A stretch of DNA of 64,000 bases from positions 806,001 to 870,000 of the forward strand of contig CP045239.1 of the NCBI GenBank assembly GCA_020541345.1, in the 5' to 3' direction. Under the pieces are notes generated by a model that saw nothing but the letters and a program-made list of their open reading frames with translations, ran no database searches and was not told the origin of the DNA. Position numbers and translations under genes: made by a program. Below, in pieces: positions 25,901-41,199 of this stretch. Source of the DNA: Candidatus Ecksteinia adelgidicola (lineage in GTDB: Bacteria > Pseudomonadota > Gammaproteobacteria > Enterobacterales > Enterobacteriaceae). Position 1 is the first letter of the stretch. Every line of letters starts with the position of its first letter.

Positions 25901-26968
25901 ATATCTTTATAAATTATATTAAATAAAATTTCTTTAAATATAATAAATTATTTTTTTAAAATTATATTATTTATTCGAAAATTATGATAATAAATTTAAT
26001 AATAATTTTTTAAAAAGAAATTTTTATTAATATTATTATAAATATATATTATTTAAAAAAAATAGACACAAATAAAAATAATAAATTAATTATTAAAAAA
26101 CAATGTTGTAATTGCAATTAAAGAGTTATAATATATAATTATATATTAATATTTTAAATTTTTTTATTTTATTTTATAACAAATTCTAAAAGAATAAGTG
26201 TTAAAAACGCGTAATTTTTATTATATAATATTAATCATAAAAATAAATTATGTTATAATGTTTGTATCTTATTTCTATAAATGTAAATAATGTTTTACAT
26301 AATCTTAAATTTTGTTTAAAAAAATATTTAAAGATAATATATTATTAAATATTTTAATTTAAATAAATTATACATTAATGTATAAAAAATTATTACAACA
26401 TATTAATATAAATTTTGTTATTATTAAATAATAAATATTGTGATCAAATATTTTCATTTTAAAAAATATTAAAAATATGTTTTATTATGTCTTTTATAAT
26501 AATATTATATAAAATTTTTTATTGCTTATTAGTAAAAACAAAAAATTTGATAAAATTTGTAACAAAACATTATATTTTAAAATTATTATTAACAGTGCTT
26601 TAAAAATTTTATATTAAAATTAAAAAAAATTTTTTTAAATATTTATAATTTTTAAGTGAAAAATATAAAATAAAATTTTAATACATATAATCATAATAAA
26701 TTATTACATATAAAATAATTTAAATGAAAAATAACCCATAATAGAGAATACTATTCATATACATAAAATGTTAAAATTTTAATAAAAGTTTATATCATAA
26801 TAATTTAAAAAATTATTTTTTTATTTATTATGCTTATTAAACACTCTGAATATTATATTTTTTAAGTTTTAAAATATCATAAAAACAAATTATTCATATT
26901 GTTGTTTTATTATATCTATAATTACTATTATTATAAATTATTCTAGTAATACTATATTTAAAAGATCA
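22997..26968. other. Gene desert between pheS and fabB
   Basis: These 4 kb are without a recognisable gene. After the pheS ribosome-binding site I see only A+T-rich sequence. One patch at about 24470-24615 has more G and C and could be a gene fossil, but its reading frames are full of stops. No pheM-like attenuator or rplT/rpmI remnant could be read. Confidence 0.6.
23001..23006 (-). promoter_or_regulatory. Ribosome-binding site that fixes the pheS start
   Basis: The minus strand reads AAGGAG four bases before the ATG ending at 22996. It is the strongest Shine-Dalgarno match in the window and selects this ATG over the in-frame TTG at 23014. Confidence 0.8.
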
Positions 26969-28183
26969 TTAGTATAGTAATTTTCGCATTACTAATGTAG
27001 CATTGGTACCACCAAACCCAAAACTATTAGACATAAAAGTAATTAACTTTCTTTTTATTAATTTTGTTATAACATTCATTTCTACGGCTTGTTTATCTAA
27101 ATTTTCAATATTAATACTAGGTGCAATAAATCCTTCTTCTGCCATTAATAAACAATAAATTACTTCTTGAACACCTGCCGCTCCTAAAGAATGTCCAGTC
27201 ATTGATTTAGTAGAGGAAATACAAGGAACAGATTTTTGAAACACTTCACGAATGGCTTTTAGTTCTTTTATATCACCAATCAGTGTTGAAGTTCCATGTA
27301 CATTGATATAATCAATAGGAGTAGAAACATTTGTCAAAGCCATTTTCATACATCGAACTGCACCTTCTCCTGAAGGAACAACCATGTTAGTTCCATCTGA
27401 AGTTGCTCCATAACCAATAATTTCTGCATAAATATAAGCATCACGATTTAATGCAGATTTAAGTTCTTCAACTACTACTATGCCACTTCCACCAGCAATG
27501 ACAAAACCATCTCGCGCTATATCATAAGTACGAGAAGCTTTTTTCGGTTTATGATTATAATGTGTAGATAATGCTCCCATGGCATCAAATTCACAAGCTA
27601 TTTCCCAACATAATTCTTCTCCACCACCTGCAAAAACAACATCTTGTTTTCCAAATTGAATTAACTCCATTGCGTGTCCAATGCAATGTGCAGAAGTAGC
27701 ACACGCTGAACTAATAGAATAATTAACACCACGAATTTTAAAAGCCGTAGCTAAACAAGCAGAAACACCAGATGTCATAGATTTAGTTACCATATATGGT
27801 CCTACACCACGCAATCCTTTAGCTCTCATAGCATCAGAACAAATGACTTGATTATGTGGAGAGCCCCCACCAGAACCAACAACTAAACCAGTACGATTGT
27901 TAGATACTTGATTTATTCGTAAACCAGAATCTTTAATAGCATTTTCCATAGAAAGGTATACATAAATTGATGCATCACTCATAAAACGCATTAATTTACG
28001 ATTAATTAAACCTGTTGTATCTAATTTGACGTTACCCCAAACATGACTACGCATTCCAGAATTTCGTAATTCCTCAGAAAAAGTAATTCCAGAATAACCT
28101 TTTTTTAAATTTTGTTGAATTTCTTTCTTCTCATGGCCAATACTAGAAATAATTCCTAAACCAGTAATCACTGCACGTTTCAT
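26969..28183 (-). CDS. fabB: 3-oxoacyl-[acyl-carrier-protein] synthase I
   Basis: FabB elongates acyl-ACP by Claisen condensation with malonyl-ACP and in enterics is needed for unsaturated fatty acids. At 404 aa it is close to the 406 of E. coli and clearly FabB rather than Fab[17 protein letters not shown] at the start and [15 protein letters not shown] at the end. The catalytic triad is visible: Cys161 in [10 protein letters not shown], His296 in [11 protein letters not shown] and His331 in [13 protein letters not shown], with Lys326. All are offset by two from the E. coli positions 163, 298 and 333. AGAGGT lies upstream of the ATG. It stands alone. A perfect 14 bp inverted repeat lies about 150-180 bases upstream of the start. 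With AccA and FabZ elsewhere in the window it points to a working fatty acid pathway. Confidence 0.98.
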   Translation of the reverse strand: MKRAVITGLGIISSIGHEKKEIQQNLKKGYSGITFSEELRNSGMRSHVWGNVKLDTTGLINRKLMRFMSDASIYVYLSMENAIKDSGLRINQVSNNRTGLVVGSGGGSPHNQVICSDAMRAKGLRGVGPYMVTKSMTSGVSACLATAFKIRGVNYSISSACATSAHCIGHAMELIQFGKQDVVFAGGGEELCWEIACEFDAMGALSTHYNHKPKKASRTYDIARDGFVIAGGSGIVVVEELKSALNRDAYIYAEIIGYGATSDGTNMVVPSGEGAVRCMKMALTNVSTPIDYINVHGTSTLIGDIKELKAIREVFQKSVPCISSTKSMTGHSLGAAGVQEVIYCLLMAEEGFIAPSINIENLDKQAVEMNVITKLIKRKLITFMSNSFGFGGTNATLVMRKLLY

Positions 28184-28331
28184 TATATTACCTCTTTTAG
28201 CGAATTTCGTTCTATTAGAAACGCCATATGTATTTTAAAAAAAATATTTTTTATAAAAAAAGTTTAATAAAAGTTTTCTATATTATTTTGTAACTTTTTA
28301 TAATTTCGACGATAGTATATTGTATAATAAA

Positions 28332-28364
28332 TATAATCATTATAATCATATTATAATGATTATA
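28332..28364. repeat. Perfect 14 bp inverted repeat upstream of fabB
   Basis: The arms TATAATCATTATAA (28332-28345) and TTATAATGATTATA (28351-28364) are exact reverse complements around a 5-base loop. The element lies roughly 150-180 bases upstream of the fabB start. It could be an operator-like palindrome, a hairpin in a leader, or chance in this composition. It does not resemble the FabR or FadR sites known upstream of E. coli fabB. Confidence 0.7.
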
Positions 28365-30539
28365 AGTTATGAAAATTATAATTACTTTTATTGTATTTAA
28401 TTCTTTTGTTTATAAAAAATATTATTTTGATATGAAAATAATGTTATAATTTAAAATTAATTGTATATGACGTTTTTATATAAATTATTATATTTATTAA
28501 TACATCATCATTTATTTTACTTTCATTATTAATTAATTATAAATAAATGTTAAATGATTGTATTATGATTTAAAATATTTAATTAAATTTTAAATAACAT
28601 AAAAATTTATAATCGAAATATCATATGTATTATTTTAAAACATATAACGAAATATTTTTTATGATACACCTTTAATAAGATTTATATAGTCACTTGATAA
28701 AATATTTTTAATTTAAAACATTTAAAAAATCATTATTTTAATTTTTAATGATAAAATAAAATTTAGTTACTATTTGTTTAAAATAAATTTTAATATACAT
28801 GCAAAACATTATAATAATAATTATAAAAAGTTTTATTTTTTTATAAATTAAGATATTAATTATAATATTTTATTTTTTATTAAAAAAAAATCATAGTATT
28901 ATTTTTTACAATATTTTATAAGAAATATTTTATAATAAATTTATTAATGTTTTTTTTGAATAATTTTTTATTACACATGTACTAGATATATATTAATTTT
29001 TACTATGAAAAACAACGTTAAAATATATAAAGATATTATTTACTGTAATTATTTTGAATTATTGTTATAATTAAGTTATATTAAATATGTTTATATAGAT
29101 TGTATCTAAATATTTTTTATTTATTTTTTATTTTAACTAAATTATTACAAAATATTTTTAATATATATTATATTAATTATTTATTATAAATAACACTTTA
29201 ATTAAAATATAAAATAAAAACTTTTATTATATTTTAATTTTATTAATCAAATACTTTATTATTAATATTATGTACTTATTTAAATTTTATGAAGATATAA
29301 ATATTTTGTAAAATAATCATAAAAAATTAATTATATTATAAATATAATACAATATGTCTAATTATACATAAATTTTAGATAACTAATTTTTTAAAAAAAT
29401 TATAAAATATTTTTTTATAAAAATATTATTTTATTTTATTAATAACATTAGAATTAATGTTAAGATTATTTAATTATAGAATACTAACATTATTTTTTTT
29501 AAAAAAACATATTGTATTTATATTAAAATTTTAGAAAAATTCAAATATTTTTTAATAAAAAAATTACTATCTTAATATATTTTAGTTTTAAAATAATTAG
29601 AATCAATACAATTAATTTTTATATTTGCAATAGATATAAATAATTTATTATATTTACATATGTTAGTAAAATCGCCATTCTTTTATAGTATAATTATCTA
29701 TAAATATTAAAATAATTCATATTTAGTTAATGTTAAAATCAGTATAATTAAAAATTAATTACTATGAACAATATAAAATTTTATAATCTTTTTTAATTAT
29801 TGTAGAAATGAGAAAAAAACTAAAAATAATGTTATTTTTAGCTCATAATTATTTAATATACAAACCAAATTCTAATAATTAACTATTTATAAACTAAATT
29901 TATTAGTAATAAATTATTAATAATTTTAGTACTAATATAAAAAAATAATTCTTTCTATTTTAAAATTAATGTAAAATAAAAAAGTTTTATTCATATAAAA
30001 AATATTTATAAAATTTTAATAATTTTTTAGTAAAAATTTATAAAGTGATTATTATAATTTACTATTTAAAATTTACTATTTTTTTAGATTCATTTTAATA
30101 AATTATTTTATAAAATTTAAAATATTTAAACTGTTAGAATCTAAAATTATAATTAATTCAAAAAAAAATAAATTATTACTAAGTAAAGATATGACAAGTG
30201 ATAATGATAAAAACACTAGTATAATAAAACGATGATTTATATTTTAATTCTAAAATTTTAATGCTAAAATAATCAGAAAAGATTTAAATTCTAATGTTGT
30301 AACACTTTAGTAAAAATTTTAAAAATCTTACTTCTATAAAATATAAAATTCGAATTGATTTTATATTAGTAATTACAATAATTATTGTTGATAATCTTTT
30401 ATAAAATTAGACGAAACTATTACTTTAAATATTATTTTTGTATTAAATTAAAATAAACTTTATGTTTAAAAGTATTAAAATTTGATTCAAACTAATATAA
30501 TAATTAATCATATTTATTTTTATAAAGTATTAATTTATT

Positions 30540-31170
30540 TCAATGAGGGTTTAATTAGTATTAACATCGTTATTTTAATACCTAAGGGAAATAATATAAG
30601 CATTAATTTTTATACATCAATCAATATATTAAAATATTGATTTGAAAATTATTAAAAGTAGAAAAGTTATATAAGATAAGTATTAAAAGAATTAGTTAAA
30701 TTCTAAATTAGTTAGAATTATAACAGTTTATTGATAATCATAAAATATTTATTACAAAAAAAATAATTCCTAAATATATATTTATTAAGTTGAAAATAAA
30801 GCTGCTGATGTAATTATAAAAAATAGAAAAAATTTCTATTTTTTTATAATTAAAGATTAACATATTATTAGTTGAAAATAAAATATTATTAAATGTTATT
30901 TATAAAAAAATATAGTAAGTATTAATATCAATATTTAAAACTTTAAATTTAAAGAAAATATAGTAATACTATGGCTAAAATTAAAGAAAAAAATTGATTA
31001 ATAATGAATATTTAAATAAAAAATTAAAGAGTTTTATAAAAATGAAAAAAAATACTAAAAATAGTAGTACAAATAATTATGGTATTCTTAAAAGACATAA
31101 TCTTTATTGTTAATTAAAAACTAATGAAATCATAGAAAAATTGCATAAAAATTTTTAATGGATGTATTTT
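30540..31170 (+). pseudogene. Possible unidentified gene fossil
   Basis: The stretch has a higher G content on the plus strand than flanking DNA and short open segments such as NEGLISINIV near 30541, NKAADVIIKN near 30795, MAKIKEKN near 30971 and a run ending GILKRHNLYC near 31110. They are in different frames and separated by stops. I cannot match them to a family with confidence. The call rests on composition alone and could be wrong. Confidence 0.25.
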
Positions 31171-32236
31171 TATTCGTACTTGAAATATTTAACACAAAAA
31201 AATAAAATATATTTATTGAGAAAACAGTAAATATTACCATTAATATAAAAATATTATAATGTATATTACGTAAAATTTATCTTAATTTTTTTTTAAAATA
31301 CAATAAATATAACAATTATTTAAAATTTTTTAAATGTAGTTATTTTTTTAATACAAATAATTGTATTTAAAATACTAAAATCACGTTCTAAGCATTATTA
31401 TTAATATTAATATGTTATATGGCATGATAAATATGAATTATTTTTATAACTTTTGCAAAAATAATTAATAAAAATTTATTTTTTATTATATGAACAATGA
31501 AAATAAATAATATTAAAATTTCTTAATAGATATTTTATTATTTTATGTTATAAAGTATATTTTTTTTATAAAAATACAACAAAATTTTACTTTTTTGTAA
31601 AAATAACATAAATTTAAAAATATTTAACAAATATTTTAAATGATATGATATAACTATTTTTATATATAAAAAGTTTTAATTTAAAATAAAATTTTTTACG
31701 TTTAGAATTATATAAAATTTTTTAAATTATTTTTTAACAGTTACTTTATAGTTATTTTATAAGATGTTTTAAAAAGTATTTTTAATAATCTTATTAATTA
31801 TTTTAAATATAATTATATATTGTTTTTTTAAATAATAAAGTTATTTTATGAATAAATGATATATGATTAATACATCTTATGTAAGATTTACGAATAAAAA
31901 ATATGTTAACATTATGAAATCACTTTTATTGAAATAATTCGATTTTGTTTTAATATAAAAATAAAATAATTTATAAATTTTTATAATCTTATGATTTATT
32001 TATTTAAATATTAATACAATCTAAAAATATAAATAAATTTTACTATTATATAATGAAAAATAATTTTATTTTAAAATTAAATTTATAAAAATTGTTAAAT
32101 AAAAATTTATAATTAATTAGTCATTGTTTATTTTTAATATTATTTCTTAAATTTTATCCAAAAGTAATACAAAAGGACCTTTAACATTTTCAACATTGAT
32201 GGTATATTAATTTTTAATATTGTCTTTAAAAAAATA

Positions 32237-33532
32237 TTATTGACATTGAATTTCTTTTAAACCGTTAAAAATAGCACGATGAGATAATTCTTCTTCTATT
32301 CGAATTAAATGATTATATTTTGCTACACGATCAGAACGACTCATAGAACCAGTTTTAATTTGTCCAGCTGAAGTTCCTACTGCAAGATCAGCAATGCTAG
32401 TATCTTCAGTTTCTCCAGAACGATGAGATATAATCGTAGTATAGTTAGCTTTTTTTGCCATTTTTATCGCCGATAAAGTTTCAGTAAGAGATCCAATTTG
32501 ATTTAATTTAATCAAAATAGAATTCGCAATATTATTCTCAATACCTTTTTTTAAAAATTTAGTATTAGTAACAAAAAGATCATCACCAACGAGCTGAATT
32601 TTTTTACCTAAAATTTTAGTTTGATATAAAAATCCATCCCAATCAGATTCATCTAATCCATCTTCAATAGATATAATAGGATATTGTTTTGTTAACTCTT
32701 CTAAAAAGTGAGTAAATTCTTTTGAAGAAAAAATCTTATTACCTTCACTAGCTAAAATATATTTACCATTTTTATAAAATTCAGAAGCTGCGCAGTCTAT
32801 GGCTAAAGTTATATCTTTTCCTAATTTATAACCTGCTTTTGTTGTTGCTTCAGAAATCATATCAAATGCTTCTCTGTTAGAACTTAAATTTGGCGCATAA
32901 CCACCTTCATCACCTACAGTAGTATTGAGTCCTTTGTTTTTTAATACTCTTGCTAAATGATGAAATATTTCAGACCCCATTCGTACTGCTTCTTTTAAAC
33001 TTTTTGCACTAACTGGTTGAATCATAAATTCTTGAATATCAACATTATTATCCGCATGCTTCCCACCATTAATAATATTTATCATAGGTAGTGGCATTGA
33101 AAATTTTTTTGGAGTACCATTTAATTCAGAAATGTGATGATATAAGGGCATAGCCTTAGATGCAGCAGCAGCTTTTGCAACAGCAAGAGAAACAGCTAAA
33201 ATTGCATTAGCACCAAGTTTGGATTTATTTGAAGTGCCATCTAATTGAATCATTACATTATCAATATTTTCTTGATCTTTAGCATTTAAATTTAATAAAT
33301 TTTTCGAAATTATGTCATTTATTACAGTAACAGCTTTTAGTACACCTTTACCTAAAAATCGAAATTTGTCACCATCACGTAACTCTAGTGCTTCACGAGA
33401 ACCAGTAGAAGATCCTGAAGGAGTAGAAGCTAAACCAATAAAACCACCCTCTAGATGAACTTCTGCTTCAATTGTTGGATTACCTCGAGAATCAATAATT
33501 TCTCGTCCAATAATTTTTATAATTTTTGACAT
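32237..33532 (-). CDS. eno: Enolase
   Basis: Enolase converts 2-phosphoglycerate to phosphoenolpyruvate in glycolysis; in enterics it also scaffolds the RNA degradosome. The length is 431 aa (432 in E. coli). Visible are [15 protein letters not shown] at 11-25, the mobile loop [15 protein letters not shown] from 36, [21 protein letters not shown] and [10 protein letters not shown] for metal binding, [13 protein letters not shown] with the catalytic lysine, and the signature [18 protein letters not shown]. All catalytic segments look intact. TAGGAAAA precedes the ATG. It lies 77 bases downstream of pyrG, as in the enteric pyrG-eno pair, so the two are probably cotranscribed. Confidence 0.98.
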   Translation of the reverse strand: MSKIIKIIGREIIDSRGNPTIEAEVHLEGGFIGLASTPSGSSTGSREALELRDGDKFRFLGKGVLKAVTVINDIISKNLLNLNAKDQENIDNVMIQLDGTSNKSKLGANAILAVSLAVAKAAAASKAMPLYHHISELNGTPKKFSMPLPMINIINGGKHADNNVDIQEFMIQPVSAKSLKEAVRMGSEIFHHLARVLKNKGLNTTVGDEGGYAPNLSSNREAFDMISEATTKAGYKLGKDITLAIDCAASEFYKNGKYILASEGNKIFSSKEFTHFLEELTKQYPIISIEDGLDESDWDGFLYQTKILGKKIQLVGDDLFVTNTKFLKKGIENNIANSILIKLNQIGSLTETLSAIKMAKKANYTTIISHRSGETEDTSIADLAVGTSAGQIKTGSMSRSDRVAKYNHLIRIEEELSHRAIFNGLKEIQCQ

Positions 33533-33609
33533 TAGTTTTCCTAAAATATATTGAAGTAAAAATAAAAAAGAACACTCATTAAGTTATTTAGTACATTAAT
33601 TTATAAGAA

Positions 33610-36146
<2,537 letters not shown>

Positions 36147-37229
36147 TTATTTTTTATATTTTGATATCACTGATAATTTTGGCGCTTTTTCTATCCAAAC
36201 TTCCACTAAACGATATGCTATAGCCAATACTACTGGACCAATAAATAAACCAATTAAACCAAAAGCGAATACACCCCCAATTACACCTAATAAAATTAAT
36301 AATATGGGTAAATCAGCACCGATACGTATTAAAATTAATCGAAGTATATTATCTAATATAGTCATTATAATACTCCATATTATCAATACTAACGAAAATG
36401 TAGTATTATTATTCCAATATAACCATATACTAGCTGGAATAAGTATTAATAAGGGTCCAATTTGTACTATACAACAAACAAAAATTAGTACTCCTAACAT
36501 AGTTGCATCAGGAATACTACTTATTACTAATCCGAGCCCTCCCAAAATTGATTGTATCAATGCTGTTGCTATTACGCTTAAAGCTACAGAGCGAATTGCT
36601 TGTCTTCCGAGTAACAAAACTGCATCGCCACGTTCAAAACTTAAACGTATTGCAAAGTAACGAATAGCTAATGCTACTTTTTCACCGCGTGAATATAGTA
36701 AACAACTAAACAATAGCATCAGTATACAATGTAATAATAAATGACTAATACTTACTATTTGAGAAATAAACCAAGTAATAGTTTTAAAAAGATATGGTTG
36801 TATTTTTTTTAAAAATTCTATACCACCAGTATTAAATAATGAATTATAATCATTATAAATTGTATTACCAATTATAGGTATCTTTTTTAAAATAATAAAA
36901 TCAGGAACTTGAAATGCATTAGGACTATTTATCCATAAAAGAATTGTCTTACTGTGATCTATTAAAATTCTAATTATTAAAATAATTGGGATCATAAAAA
37001 ACAAAGTTAATAACAGTATCATTATTGTAACCGCTAATAAACGTTTCCCCCATAACAAATTTTGTAATTTTGTTAATATGGGCCACGTTGTAATGACTAG
37101 CATACTTGCCCAAGTTAAACTTAAAATAAATGGTTGAATAATTAAAAAACTAGCTGATACCATTACAACTATAAATAATATAATAAAAATTATTCGTAAT
37201 AAATCATATTGATGTTTTTTATGTTCCAT
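36147..37229 (-). CDS. ydiK: AI-2E family inner-membrane protein YdiK
   Basis: This is a polytopic membrane protein of the AI-2E/UPF0118 family, most like E. coli YdiK (370 aa) along its whole length; its transported substrate is not established. I count about eight hydrophobic segments, for example IIFIILFIVVMVSASFLII, MLVITTWPIL, LLAVTIMILLLTLFFMIP and the C-terminal GVIGGVFAFGLIGLFIGPVVL. Family-typical stretches are QPFILSLTWA, CALMLLFS-like CILMLLFSCLLYSRGE, RGDAVLLLGRQAIRSVALSVIATAL and IGADLPILLILLGVIGG. The frame extends one codon to a TTG at 37232, but I start at the ATG at 37229, 360 aa, with GAGAG upstream. It lies alone between two spacers. Conservation of the fold in a genome this eroded argues that it is needed. 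Confidence 0.9.
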   Translation of the reverse strand: MEHKKHQYDLLRIIFIILFIVVMVSASFLIIQPFILSLTWASMLVITTWPILTKLQNLLWGKRLLAVTIMILLLTLFFMIPIILIIRILIDHSKTILLWINSPNAFQVPDFIILKKIPIIGNTIYNDYNSLFNTGGIEFLKKIQPYLFKTITWFISQIVSISHLLLHCILMLLFSCLLYSRGEKVALAIRYFAIRLSFERGDAVLLLGRQAIRSVALSVIATALIQSILGGLGLVISSIPDATMLGVLIFVCCIVQIGPLLILIPASIWLYWNNNTTFSLVLIIWSIIMTILDNILRLILIRIGADLPILLILLGVIGGVFAFGLIGLFIGPVVLAIAYRLVEVWIEKAPKLSVISKYKK

Positions 37230-40200
37230 CAATGAACTCTCTTTATAATTATAAAGGTTTTATTGTTAAATTAAAATGACAAAATAAAAAAACTAATTTT
37301 TATTATATTATAAAAAATAAAGAACAAAATATTTATTTTAAAAAACTTTTTTATAAATTGATCTTATATATGAAATATAATAAAACATTTTTAACATTAT
37401 ATAATAATGATTGTATGAAATAAATATGATTTATTATAATATTAAAAACAAACACCATATTATCATTGTATAAAAATTATTACATAAATGATAATGTCTT
37501 ATTGAAAATTAAGGATATTAAGCTATATAAACATTTTTATATTTATTTTATGATGAAATAATTAGTTTAATATATATATAAAATAAAAAATAATTTTTTA
37601 ATTTTATTTTATATTAAAATGATTATAATTAATTATATTTTTAATATTTTTAAAATAAAAAATATTAATTATAAAATAATAATAAATACAAATGATTAAT
37701 TGTATTTTAAAACAATTTTATTATCGTTAAAATTTTTAAATATACATAAAAATATATTATTTTTAATATCAGATCATACAAAAATATAATATTTATATAT
37801 AAAAATAGTTATTTTAGTAATAATAATTGAATAAACATTAAAAATTTACTATTAATTATTGCTAATAATTTAGTTGTTAACAATCTATATGTAGATTATT
37901 AGAAATTATGAATATTCACAGAAATGTTATATCATAAAGAAGATATTTAATTAAAATAAATTTAATCAATATAAAAACATATAAATAAAAATTATAATTG
38001 TTACTATGTTTATTTTTTTATATTACACTGTAAAAACTGATTATTTGAAACCAATTTTTATTTTATGTGATCTACTTGTTTTAAGCTTTTAATTATTAAT
38101 TTATATTGAATATTTTAATTAAATACATAATTTAATGTATAATATAAAACATAATCTAGTGTATGATATAAAATTTCGTGTATAATATAAAAATATATGT
38201 ACTGTATAAAAAATTTCGTTTAATAACATTTCTATTTAAATACTTAAATTTAGTAATATATCAATAAAATTATTTTGTAAATATGACAAATATAACAAAA
38301 AATTAATACAATCAGTTTTATTTTTTAATAAATAAAAATATTTAAATTTAATAAATATTTACACTTAATAATACGCAGGTACTAATAAAAATATATAAAA
38401 ATTCATAATGAATGATATATATTAATTTTTTTATAAAAAAATTAATATTATATTTTTATATTTACGATATTAATATTTGTTTATAATTGTACAGGAGTAA
38501 TTCTTTATCACAATTTATTATGATAATTTTATTAAATCATTATCTCATAATATCATTTTATAAAAAATAATATACTTAATTTTAATTATTAATAAATAAC
38601 ATATTTTTTATTATTTTTTTTAATCATAGAATATTTATTACAAAAATAATGTATTTTAATTTTTTTAATGTTATATTGTATAGACATCTTATAAATATAT
38701 TTTATATAAATATTTAATTAATATAATAAATACATAAAATTTCAGGTTCATATAAATTAGTAATATTATCATAAATTAATTTTAATAAATAGTCACAAGT
38801 CATTATAAAATATTAGTTTTAATATAAAATTTTTTATTTAAACATCAATTTCAATAAAATTTTCTAATAAATAAAAATATTTTTATATAAATATTAATAT
38901 TTTTTAATACAATAATACTAAATTTAGTGTATATTGATATTAGTTTTATGTATTCATTATTAATTTAAAATTAAATATTTTTTATTATTATTATATAATA
39001 ACTTAATTTAAAATTTTATTATTAATATTAAAATAAGTTAAAATACTAAATTATACTTATATTTTATAAAATAATAAAAATTGAGTGTTTAAAAAATAAT
39101 GATAATTTTTTAATTATATATAAAATATTATCGTTTAAACTAAATTTTTAAAAAAATATGAAAAAAAATTTTCTAGGTTTAATAAATTAAATATTCTTAA
39201 ACATAAATTTAATTAAATATAATCAAATAAAATATAAAAAAATAATGATAAATATTTAATTATATAATATGATCAAACTATAATTTGAGTATATTTTAAA
39301 ATATATTATAAATTAAAAATATTACATTAATTATTAAAATTATATTTATTAATTAACAATAGTAATCATTTTAATTTTAATAATAATATTAAAAATCATA
39401 TTTTAATTTAATGAATTAAATTAAAATAATAACATAAATTTCATTAACTGTTATATAATATTTTAATAAATAATGTCTATTTTACAATATAAATTGTAAG
39501 TATTTTATTAATTAAATATCTATTATTGACATCTATTATATAAAACTATTTTAATTTAATATTTTGTAAATAAATATACTTTATAAAAAAACTATGATAT
39601 CATTATTATTTATTAAAATTATTTTAACTATAAATAATTTCAAATATTAAAATATTAATTAAAAAATTTATTTTTAAATTACTGATATATTATGATATAG
39701 CATATTAATAAAATATTTAATACATACCAATCTATATAATTTAAAATATATTAATAATATTAAAAAATATTTAAATTTTATTTTATTATTATCATAAAAT
39801 ATATATTTTTTAAAAATTATAAAAATATTTACATATTTTGATCACTATTTAATTATTACAAATAATATATTAAATTTTATTTATATTATAATATTCATAA
39901 AATAATAGTATTTAAGTAAATTTTATTTAAAAATACAATATTTTTATTAATGATTTTAAGAAAAACTATATTAATTTAATGAAATTAAAATGTTAAAAAT
40001 TATTATAAAAATTCTTATTTAAAATAAATTATACAATTTTATAGAATAATTAATAAATAAAATGTTAATAAAAATTTAAAATATAACTACATTAAAAATA
40101 CAAGACTGTAATGGTTAATAGCTATATAATGATTATAATTATTGATTATTAAACAAATATAAAAAATTTTTTTAATTTTTTAATGTGTGATTATCATTAA

Positions 40201-40278
40201 ATATTATTATTTTTAAATATTATATAAATATATTTTGTCTATTTATCTAAATTTGTTTATTGAATGTAAATTAAGTAT
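37230..40278. other. Gene desert between ydiK and glyQ
   Basis: These 3 kb separate two divergently transcribed genes. Promoters for both must lie here but none stands out from the A+T background. A 14 bp inverted repeat (ATATTAATTTTTTT and its complement) is at 38419-38448. I see no coding remnant. Confidence 0.6.
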
Positions 40279-41199
40279 ATGAAAGAGTTTAACGTTAAAA
40301 TATTTCAAGAAATGATCTTGATGCTACAAATATATTGGTCAAATCAAGGATGTACTCTTATTCAATCATTAGATTTAGAAGTTGGCGCAGGTACCGCACA
40401 TCCAATAACTTACCTATATGCATTAGGACCAGAACCAATAGCTACTGCTTATGTTCAACCTTCTCGCCGTCCATCTGACGGACGATATGGCAAAAATCCG
40501 AATCGTCTTCAACACTATTATCAATTTCAAGTTATGATAAAACCATCTCCAAACAATATTCAAGAACTTTATTTAGATTCATTAAAAATGTTAGGTATAG
40601 ATTTAACTGTTCATGATATTCGTTTTGTAGAAGATAACTGGTCGAATCCAACTCTTGGTGCTTGGGGTGTAGGTTGGGAAGTATGGTTAAATGGAATGGA
40701 AATAACACAATTTACTTATTTTCAGCAAATTGGTGGTTTTGAATGTCAACCTATTACTAGTGAGATCACTTATGGATTAGAACGTTTAGCAATGTATATT
40801 CAAAACGTAGATAATGTTTATGATCTAGTATGGAATAATAGTATACGCGGAATTAATACTTATGGTGATATATTTTTTTATAATGAAGTAGAACAATCGA
40901 AGTATAATTTTAATTATGCTAATATAAATTTTTTATTTTCTTGTTTTGAACAATATGAAAAAGAAGCACAATCGCTATTAACGATAGAAAAACCACTACC
41001 ATTACCTGCTTACGAACTTATTTTAAAAGCGATTCATATTTTTAACCTTCTTGAAGCTCGTAAAGCAATATCAGTAACTGAACGACAAAGCTATATTTTT
41101 CGTATACGAACAACAACAAAATCTATTGCTAAAATTTATTATAACTCTCGTAAATTACTAGGTTTTCCAATGTGTAAAAATGTAAAACATCATGACTAA
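40279..41199 (+). CDS. glyQ: Glycyl-tRNA synthetase alpha subunit
   Basis: GlyQ is the catalytic alpha subunit of the alpha2-beta2 glycyl-tRNA synthetase, a class II enzyme that charges tRNA-Gly. At 306 aa it matches the family (303 in E. coli). The N-terminus has [22 protein letters not shown], then [20 protein letters not shown] and [20 protein letters not shown], which form the active site, [20 protein letters not shown], and [14 protein letters not shown] as motif 3. The ATG has only a weak AAGT upstream. The 3' end overlaps glyS by 8 bases, so translation is probably coupled. Confidence 0.97.
   Translation: MKEFNVKIFQEMILMLQIYWSNQGCTLIQSLDLEVGAGTAHPITYLYALGPEPIATAYVQPSRRPSDGRYGKNPNRLQHYYQFQVMIKPSPNNIQELYLDSLKMLGIDLTVHDIRFVEDNWSNPTLGAWGVGWEVWLNGMEITQFTYFQQIGGFECQPITSEITYGLERLAMYIQNVDNVYDLVWNNSIRGINTYGDIFFYNEVEQSKYNFNYANINFLFSCFEQYEKEAQSLLTIEKPLPLPAYELILKAIHIFNLLEARKAISVTERQSYIFRIRTTTKSIAKIYYNSRKLLGFPMCKNVKHHD

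Larger units (their letters stand above)
28184..32236. other. Gene desert between fabB and eno, with a possible gene fossil
   Basis: These 4 kb contain no intact gene. The 28190-28240 leader of fabB is somewhat richer in G and C. A perfect inverted repeat occupies 28332-28364. From about 30540 to 31170 the plus strand becomes noticeably richer in G (GAAAATAAAGCTGCTGATG, ATGGCTAAAATTAAAG), as coding strands here are, but stops interrupt every frame. I suspect a degraded gene and cannot identify it. The 60-80 bases after the eno stop (32150-32215) also have more G and C and may be the remnant of a 3' gene or a transcript end. Confidence 0.55.

Noticed and set aside
30795-30860. Similarity of NKAADVIIKN to the AADGVIKT segment of elongation factor Ts
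   Set aside because: Only a few residues agree, the flanks do not continue the alignment, and tsf is essential, so the match is probably chance.
36304-36660. 118-codon open frame on the plus strand antisense to ydiK
   Set aside because: The hydrophobic codons of YdiK leave the opposite strand free of stops; the predicted peptide matches no family.
37230-37232. TTG one codon before the ydiK ATG as the start
   Set aside because: An ATG follows directly with adequate spacing from GAGAG; a TTG would gain nothing.
38419-38448. 14 bp inverted repeat ATATTAATTTTTTT with a 2-base loop
   Set aside because: It is composed only of A and T; such dyads are expected frequently in sequence of this composition.
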